Shown piece by piece: positions 33,585 through 37,952 of a DNA stretch of 37,952 nucleotides (positions are counted from its first letter, which is position 1; each line of letters opens with the position of its first letter). The stretch comes from Candidatus Sulfopaludibacter sp. SbA3 (GTDB taxonomy: Bacteria; Pseudomonadota; Alphaproteobacteria; Caulobacterales; Hyphomonadaceae): positions 1-37,952 of the forward strand of contig CAMDAC010000027.1 in NCBI GenBank assembly GCA_945888325.1, given 5' to 3'. Made by a program: the position numbers and the translations under genes. The notes below the pieces were generated by a model. The model saw nothing but the letters and a program-made list of their open reading frames with translations, did no database searches and had not been told where the DNA came from.

Positions 33585-33600
33585 TGGCACACTGATTGCA
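33585..33600 (+). promoter_or_regulatory. Sigma-54-like promoter for the haloperoxidase gene
   Basis: TGGCACA-N4-TTGCA matches 11 of 12 consensus positions with exact GG-N10-GC spacing. The predicted start near 33612 is about 90 nt before the ATG. In the rest of the 338-nt gap (33364-33701) I see only a CCCGCGGG palindrome at 33477-33484, about 130 nt upstream of the predicted start, where an activator could bind. Confidence 0.55.
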
Positions 33601-33701
33601 CCTATGATTGGACGCCTCTTTAGCCTGGATGAGTCTTGATTTTTTATTCAAAAAGCAGCCTGGAATGTTTGCGACTCAAAAACGAAAGTGGAATTTACAA
33701 A

Positions 33702-35279
33702 ATGAAGTTGTCTACCGGATTGGTGACATGCGCTGTTTTCCTGAGCATCAGCCTGACGGCAGTCCCGGCGAATGCAGACCCTGGCGAGAAAGACCGCGGC
33801 AGCAGCTATTTTGAAAGCGAAGCGTCCGAAGATGCGCGCAAGGCGCGGCGATCTATGGAATTGAGCGGCAACCGCACAAAACGCAAGGCCGACGGCGTTT
33901 CAGAGCGCATTCTCATGTGGTTTGATGTCATGCTCGATACGCATGCCATCTCCCAGACGCCTGGCCAAATCGGAGCCGGACAGCAAGGCGGGCCGCTTCG
34001 TTCGACGCGCGGCTATGCAATGACCACGATTGCGGTGTTCGACGCAGTGAACGCGTTTGAAGGCAAATACCTGTCTCATGGCGATATTCCGCTTGCGAAG
34101 CGCGGGGCGTCGATAGATGCTGCGATCGCGTACGCTGCGCATGATGTGATGGTGCGCGTATGGTCGCAGCAGACTGCGCGTCTTGACCAGATCCTTGCCG
34201 ATGACCTGGCGAGCATAGATGCCAGCGCAGCAGCCAAGTCCAAGGGAAGGGCTGTTGGCCAGGCAGCCGCTCTTGCGATCATCGACAAGCGCATGAACCT
34301 CGCGACCAACCTACCCGATGACGGCGCACAAATCGCCGAAGTAAACTGGGGACAGGGCGGAAGCATTGCCACGGGAAACATGGATGCACGGGGATTTGCC
34401 ATCAACAGTGGCCAAACTGGAGCATTTCAATGGACGCCCGATCCGGAAACAAACAACCAGCTGGCGCTCGGGGCTAACTGGGGCGCCGTCAAACCGTTCG
34501 TCCTGCGCAGCGGCGCGCAGTTCCGCGCAGAACCCTTCGCAGCACCGGGCACCCCGAAATATCGCGGCATTTGGGAGGACGTGAAGGCGGTCGGGGCATC
34601 ACCTGAGACGGCTGGGAGCAAATCAACAGCTCGCACGCAGTTTATTGCAAACTACTGGGGCTATGAGGGCACCCCGCTGCTCGGCGCACCGCCTCGCCTC
34701 TATAACCAGATTGCAGTTGAGTTGGCGAAGCGCCAGCAGATCAATGAACCGATTGAGCTTGCGCGCTACCTCGCACTCGTCAACATCTCGATGGCTGACG
34801 CTGGCATCGCAGTTTGGGATACGAAATACTTCTACAACTATTGGCGCCCTGTGACGGCGATGCGTTCAGACGATGGCGACACTGCCACGCGAAGTGATCC
34901 GGACTGGACACCGTTTGGCATTTCGCGTGCAAACCTCGCAAAAGCCCTGCGGGTGACACCGGACTTCCCAGCCTATTCGTCCGGTCATGCGGCATTTGGT
35001 TCTGCGATGTTTGAAACCGCCCGCGGGTTCATGCCGGACGGCACGTCCTTCACGTTCGTCTCGGAAGAGTACAATGGTGAAACTGCTGATCCGTTCAATC
35101 CTGGCATTGTCCGCCCGCTGGTGCCGGTAAGGTTTTCAAGTCTCAGAAAGGCTGAAATCGAAAACGCCCGGAGCCGCGTATACAATGGCTCACATTGGCA
35201 ACTCGACAGCGATGTCGGCGCACGCCAGGGGCAGCAGATTGCCCGCTACGCGCGCGCCAACGCGTTCAAACTTCCCTGA
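33702..35279 (+). CDS. Vanadium-dependent haloperoxidase-like exported protein (PAP2 superfamily)
   Basis: The 525-aa protein has a signal peptide (MKLSTGLVTCAVFLSISLTA...ANA). The vanadate pocket of chloroperoxidase-type enzymes is complete: Lys375 and Arg382 in KYFYNYWRP, Ser427-Gly-His429 in FPAYSSGHAAFG, and Arg492 and His498 in SRVYNGSHWQLD. The spacing (Lys-x6-Arg, PxYxSGH, SRx5H) fits the family. Such enzymes oxidise halides with peroxide, or are acid phosphatases sharing the fold; the two cannot be separated by motif alone. Exported and next to a T2SS prepilin peptidase gene, it is a possible T2SS substrate. The ATG at 33702 is the start that gives a signal peptide. Confidence 0.85.
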   Translation: MKLSTGLVTCAVFLSISLTAVPANADPGEKDRGSSYFESEASEDARKARRSMELSGNRTKRKADGVSERILMWFDVMLDTHAISQTPGQIGAGQQGGPLRSTRGYAMTTIAVFDAVNAFEGKYLSHGDIPLAKRGASIDAAIAYAAHDVMVRVWSQQTARLDQILADDLASIDASAAAKSKGRAVGQAAALAIIDKRMNLATNLPDDGAQIAEVNWGQGGSIATGNMDARGFAINSGQTGAFQWTPDPETNNQLALGANWGAVKPFVLRSGAQFRAEPFAAPGTPKYRGIWEDVKAVGASPETAGSKSTARTQFIANYWGYEGTPLLGAPPRLYNQIAVELAKRQQINEPIELARYLALVNISMADAGIAVWDTKYFYNYWRPVTAMRSDDGDTATRSDPDWTPFGISRANLAKALRVTPDFPAYSSGHAAFGSAMFETARGFMPDGTSFTFVSEEYNGETADPFNPGIVRPLVPVRFSSLRKAEIENARSRVYNGSHWQLDSDVGARQGQQIARYARANAFKLP

Positions 35280-35314
35280 ACGGAGCATCGAAGTGCACCC
35301 TGCGCATTCCGGAA

Positions 35315-35342
35315 TTCGAAAGAGCTGCTTCGAAAGAGCTGC
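35315..35342 (+). repeat. 14-bp exact tandem duplication
   Basis: TTCGAAAGAGCTGC occurs twice in a row (35315-35328 and 35329-35342) in the 131-nt gap between the haloperoxidase and the next gene. It looks like a replication-slippage duplication; no function is apparent. Confidence 0.9.
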
Positions 35343-35410
35343 CTGGCGTTTTGCCGCGCAGCTTTCTGGGAGCTAAGCCTGAATTCGAGAGCAATGAGGC
35401 AAGAGTGCTC

Positions 35411-35893
35411 ATGAGATTTTTGTCAGGCTTGCGGAAACATCTGGCTGTTTCCTTGCTGCTTTTTACAATGGCGTGTCATGGTGCGGGACCAGGGCCCAGT
35501 TCACCAGATATGCGGGCAGTGCTCGACCGGATGGCGCGCGAAACTGTGGCCAGAGCTTCGGTGGCCGAAGACAGACGGCCTGCTTTCAGCCAGACAACCG
35601 TGCTGAGACTTAATCCGATCATGAAAGAGTCAAAAGACGCGCTGGCTCAGTTCGATTTGATCTTGCCCGAATACCGGAGGGCCGTAAAAAGCGGCGACAC
35701 TGCGGCGGTCGACCTCCTGCGCCGACAAATCGAAATACAGCTGAAGCGGAGCATTCGCGCCCACTCTGCTTTTCAGGCCGAAAAAGCAGCACTAGAGGCG
35801 AGTGGCGAGTACTTTGACAAACTTATCCTTGAGACAATGGAAACGTTTGTAGCAGACGCCCCTGCCGAGATCTCTGCTGAGTTGGAAAGCTAG
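35411..35893 (+). CDS. Small exported protein, possible lipoprotein, unknown function
   Basis: The 160-aa protein starts MRFLSGLRKHLAVSLLLFTM-AC, a signal peptide whose Cys could be lipidated although the lipobox (TMAC) is weak. The rest is strongly helical and charged (PDMRAVLDRMARETVARASV, ALAQFDLILPEYRRAVKSGD, VDLLRRQIEIQLKRSIRAH), suggesting a helical bundle or coiled coil. I do not recognise the family. It follows the haloperoxidase on the same strand and may share its promoter. The ATG at 35411 is chosen because it begins the signal peptide; the open frame extends upstream into the haloperoxidase gene. Confidence 0.6.
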   Translation: MRFLSGLRKHLAVSLLLFTMACHGAGPGPSSPDMRAVLDRMARETVARASVAEDRRPAFSQTTVLRLNPIMKESKDALAQFDLILPEYRRAVKSGDTAAVDLLRRQIEIQLKRSIRAHSAFQAEKAALEASGEYFDKLILETMETFVADAPAEISAELES

Positions 35894-35990
35894 TCCCTCA
35901 GCTCAAGAAGACAGGGCGCTCGCCTACAATCGAATAGTGTTTTCATCCACGCAGGCACTCACGGCTGCCCAACTCGAGCAGCCACGAAAT

Positions 35991-36059
35991 GCGCTCGGCG
36001 AATACATCGTCTGGCTGCTGCAAGCCTCCCGAAATCCACTCCTTGGCCGCACTCATTAA
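35991..36059 (+). pseudogene. Remnant of a prepilin peptidase 3' end
   Basis: The frame reads ALGEYIVWLLQASRNPLLGR, then TH and a TAA. The end of GspO (33295-33363) reads ALGGYIVWLLQAAPISLVGG, then AL and TAA. Both copies are 69 nt from the shared GCGCTC to the stop; by hand I count 48 of 69 identical bases, with only 4 differences in the first 36. The frame has no start codon and no similarity to GspO upstream. It is a decayed duplicate or the scar of an insertion that placed the haloperoxidase module beside gspO. It lies within the 301-nt gap 35894-36194, which otherwise holds only a weak GG-N10-GC sequence near 36132-36147. Confidence 0.7.
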
Positions 36060-36194
36060 GTAAATTCTCCAATTAAGCGAATCTATTTGCTGAAGTTGAA
36101 GTACTACTCAACAAAGAAGTTCGGTGTGCTGTGGGACAAAAGTGGCGTACCTAAATTTCAGTCTGAGTTTGGAAAAAGTAAAACAGGGGACACA

Positions 36195-37331
36195 ATGTTC
36201 AGGAAACTATTGAAGTCTGCGGCAGCTGCCGTGGCATTGGCAGGGGTTTGCGCGACGGCCACTGCGCAGGGGGTCGACGTTGAGATAGAAATCGAAGGTC
36301 CGCTGTCGGCTTATACGGCCACAACCGCGACATCGGGCGCCCTGACGGTGATGAACAACCGGGTCCTGGTGAATTCGGCAACTGAGTTCGTTTCCCCGAC
36401 CGGATCGCGTTCGTCGATCCTGCGTCCGGGTACACGAAACCCGCTGTATAACATGACGCAGTGGATGCGGGGCGGCACCTATAACGGCCGCGTACGCCCG
36501 GGTCTGCTCGGCGGGACAGTTATCGTGACTGGCGTTTTCAATTCGCTGACTCAGACAATCACGGCTTCGGAAGTCTTCTCCGACGTTGCCGAAAACGTGA
36601 TCCTGGGTGTGGTGACCGATGCGCGCTGCTCGACCGCGAAATGCGACGGTCCGACCGACTACATTCGCGGCAATGGCCCGACAGGGCCCGTTTTCATTCC
36701 GAACAAGGACCCCCGTCTCACGGCGCTGCCGATCACGGATGGAGGCCTGTTTGAACTGGACTTTACGCGCGCGGCACCGAACGCGCTCGTCGGCACCGGA
36801 GCAGCACCGACGACTTTCGCCGGCGAGGGTTACTTCTCCGACGACAAGATCTTCCCGGTCGATGCCCCTGCACCGCTCGAGCAAGCGCTCGTCTACTGGG
36901 CATTTGAGCTCGGCGAAGCCCGTCCTGACCTGATCGCAAACCCTACAATCCCGGAAATCTCGTCGCTGCGCGTGCGCTGCACCGAAGGCAGCCGCATCGA
37001 AGTCCGCGGCTTCGTTCATGCACCGGTAAACCCGGACGGCACCGCTCTCGGTGGCAGAACAGCCTCCGGCGATCTCAACCCCTTGACCGGCGGCCAAGGC
37101 CGCATCCGGGTAACGATGGTCGTGAACGGCGTGCTGAGAACTTTCCTCGACGCAGACAACGCACCTCCGTTGGCTGATCTGCCGACCACCTACGGTGTAT
37201 ACACCCTGCGCCAGGATATTGGTCAGTGCGGAACGTCTGTAAATGTCTATTGGGACCGCGGCGCCAACGAAACTCTTCGTCCTTGGGCCCAGGTGCTCAA
37301 CGTGCCCGTCGACCGCCTTCGCGAAGAGTAA
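36195..37331 (+). CDS. Exported protein of unknown function, beta-rich
   Basis: The 378-aa protein has a clear signal peptide (MFRKLLKSAAAAVALAGVCA...ATAQ). The mature part appears beta-rich with repeated small-barrel-like segments (ALTVMNNRVLVNSATEFV, GGTVIVTGVFNSLTQTITAS, SLRVRCTEGSRIEVRGFVHA, RIRVTMVVNGVLRTFLDAD). Four cysteines in the mature part (ARCSTAKCDG, LRVRCTEG, GQCGTSV) could form two disulfides. I do not recognise a family. AGGGGA lies 4 nt before the ATG at 36195, a strong reason to prefer it over the longer frame from 36087. It is a single-gene transcript ending in a strong terminator and a candidate for periplasmic or secreted location. Confidence 0.75.
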   Translation: MFRKLLKSAAAAVALAGVCATATAQGVDVEIEIEGPLSAYTATTATSGALTVMNNRVLVNSATEFVSPTGSRSSILRPGTRNPLYNMTQWMRGGTYNGRVRPGLLGGTVIVTGVFNSLTQTITASEVFSDVAENVILGVVTDARCSTAKCDGPTDYIRGNGPTGPVFIPNKDPRLTALPITDGGLFELDFTRAAPNALVGTGAAPTTFAGEGYFSDDKIFPVDAPAPLEQALVYWAFELGEARPDLIANPTIPEISSLRVRCTEGSRIEVRGFVHAPVNPDGTALGGRTASGDLNPLTGGQGRIRVTMVVNGVLRTFLDADNAPPLADLPTTYGVYTLRQDIGQCGTSVNVYWDRGANETLRPWAQVLNVPVDRLREE

Positions 37332-37372
37332 GAAGGCGCCTGGCTTCCCAAGGCCTTACGCTTCCAGATCAG

Positions 37373-37402
37373 AATGGCCCGCTTCGGCGGGCCATTTTTT
37401 TT
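37373..37402 (+). terminator. Strong rho-independent terminator
   Basis: AATGGCCCGC and GCGGGCCATT form a perfect 10-bp stem around a TTCG tetraloop, followed by a run of eight T. It lies about 40 nt after the stop of the unknown exported gene. Confidence 0.95.
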
Positions 37403-37554
37403 CCTCAGGTAACAACGCAGACGTAAGCGTACGGGCCGACATCTACGATGAACTCGATGAGCAGGTCAGCTATGAAGCCCCGCAGATGATCGCAACCTGC
37501 GTACTCGAACTCCACAACGACCGACTCTCAAACCATCAACTCAAGCCGCGAACT

Positions 37555-37952
37555 GTAAGCGCAACGAGCGCCCCACATGCTCAGTGCATTGACTTTGTGG
37601 CGAACGGCCCTGGCAGAAGTTCATCGAGGCGTTTCATCGGATGGCCTTGGGCGATCGCCTCAAGCGTTGTCCTGAGGTAGCCGAACGGCTCGACGTCATT
37701 GAGCTTGCAGGTCTCGATCAGGGACGCGATGCAGGCCCAGGCCTTCGCGCCTTCATCGTGCCCGGCGAACAGATGATTCTTTCTGCCAAGAGCCAGAGGA
37801 CGGATGCGGTTCTCAACCGGGTTGCTGTCCATCTCAACACGGCCGTCAGAGAGGAACACCTGCAGCCCGCCCCAGCAGTTGGCGATGTAGGTGAGATGCT
37901 CACCCAGACGCGATTTGGCAGAGACGCGTGCGCGCTTCTGTTTCAGCCAGTC
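37555..37952 (-). mobile_element. IS66-family insertion sequence, one end, continues past the window
   Basis: The element is recognised by its transposase tail. Its outer end is probably GTAAGCG at 37555-37561, the heptamer that begins many IS66 terminal repeats, 20 nt beyond the transposase stop. A second GTAAGCG at 37423-37429 is an alternative boundary. The other end and the target duplication are not in the window. Confidence 0.6.
37581..37952 (-). CDS. tnpC: IS66-family transposase (TnpC), C-terminal part
   Basis: An open frame of 123 residues runs in from the window edge (DWLKQKRARVSAKSRLGEHL) and ends at 37581. DGRVEMDSNPVEN is the IS66 site carrying the last acidic residue of the DDE triad, followed by RPLALGRKNHLFAGHDEG and the C-terminal SLIETCKLNDVEPFGYLR. 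The last residues (LLPGPFATKSMH) depart from the usual short ending. The gene is incomplete only because the window ends; no internal stop is seen. Confidence 0.92.
   Translation of the reverse strand, partial: DWLKQKRARVSAKSRLGEHLTYIANCWGGLQVFLSDGRVEMDSNPVENRIRPLALGRKNHLFAGHDEGAKAWACIASLIETCKLNDVEPFGYLRTTLEAIAQGHPMKRLDELLPGPFATKSMH

Noticed and set aside
36132-36147. TGGGACA-N4-TGGCG upstream of the unknown exported gene
   Set aside because: The spacing fits sigma-54 but only 8 of 12 positions match, with a poor -12 element; not strong enough to list as a promoter.

Overview
The window looks like the chromosome of a GC-rich alphaproteobacterium. The protein style, the alphaproteobacterial-type curli genes with very long curlin-repeat subunits, and the T2SS layout suggest a Hyphomonadaceae-like marine bacterium. 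This is an inference from sequence style; no database search was possible. Almost everything in it concerns the cell surface, secretion or extracellular chemistry.

Layout. (1) 1-3745, + strand: the end of an exopolysaccharide locus, with the tail of a Wza-type export protein, a terminator, an ExoY-like sugar transferase, a GH16 glucanase and a Wzx-like flippase. (2) 3742-5952, - strand: housekeeping tex, tail to tail with the flippase. (3) 6047-11486, - strand: a curli operon ordered csgF, csgG, two large curlins (440 and 355 aa), a CsgB-like protein and an unknown exported protein. (4) 11675-22109, - strand: a five-gene redox operon with a 1919-aa multicopper-oxidase-like protein, a membrane-anchored beta-propeller, two SCO1/SenC copper chaperones and a cytochrome c fused to a periplasmic-binding-protein domain. 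(5) 22262-33363: a nearly complete type II secretion system in four blocks, gspE-F-H-I-J (-), gspL-M-N/C-D-K (+), gspG (-) and the prepilin peptidase gspO (+). (6) 33585-36059, + strand: a vanadium-haloperoxidase-like exported enzyme and a small possible lipoprotein, lying between gspO and a diverged second copy of the gspO 3' end. (7) 36195-37402: an unknown exported protein with a strong terminator. (8) 37555-37952: one end of an IS66-family element that runs off the window.

Main hypothesis. The giant oxidase carries the full set of MCO copper motifs, but the pair that is normally C-terminal (HxxHxH, HCHxxxHxxxxM) comes before the pair that is normally N-terminal. Its size and its neighbours (SCO chaperones, cytochrome c, an adjacent T2SS) recall the large Mn(II)-oxidising MCOs of Pseudomonas putida (MnxG/McoA) and Leptothrix (MofA). 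I propose a secreted metal oxidase with dedicated copper loading, electron transfer and possibly its own export machine. Substrate and export route are inferred.

A second pattern is regulatory. Sequences resembling sigma-54 (-24/-12) promoters, with the exact GG-N10-GC spacing, lie before the ExoY-like gene, the csg operon, gspE and gspL (overlapping and divergent) and the haloperoxidase. If real, one RpoN-type programme would couple exopolysaccharide, curli, secretion and the secreted enzyme in a matrix or biofilm state. The oxidase operon itself lacks such a promoter and has a GTCGAAA/TTTCGAC inverted repeat instead.
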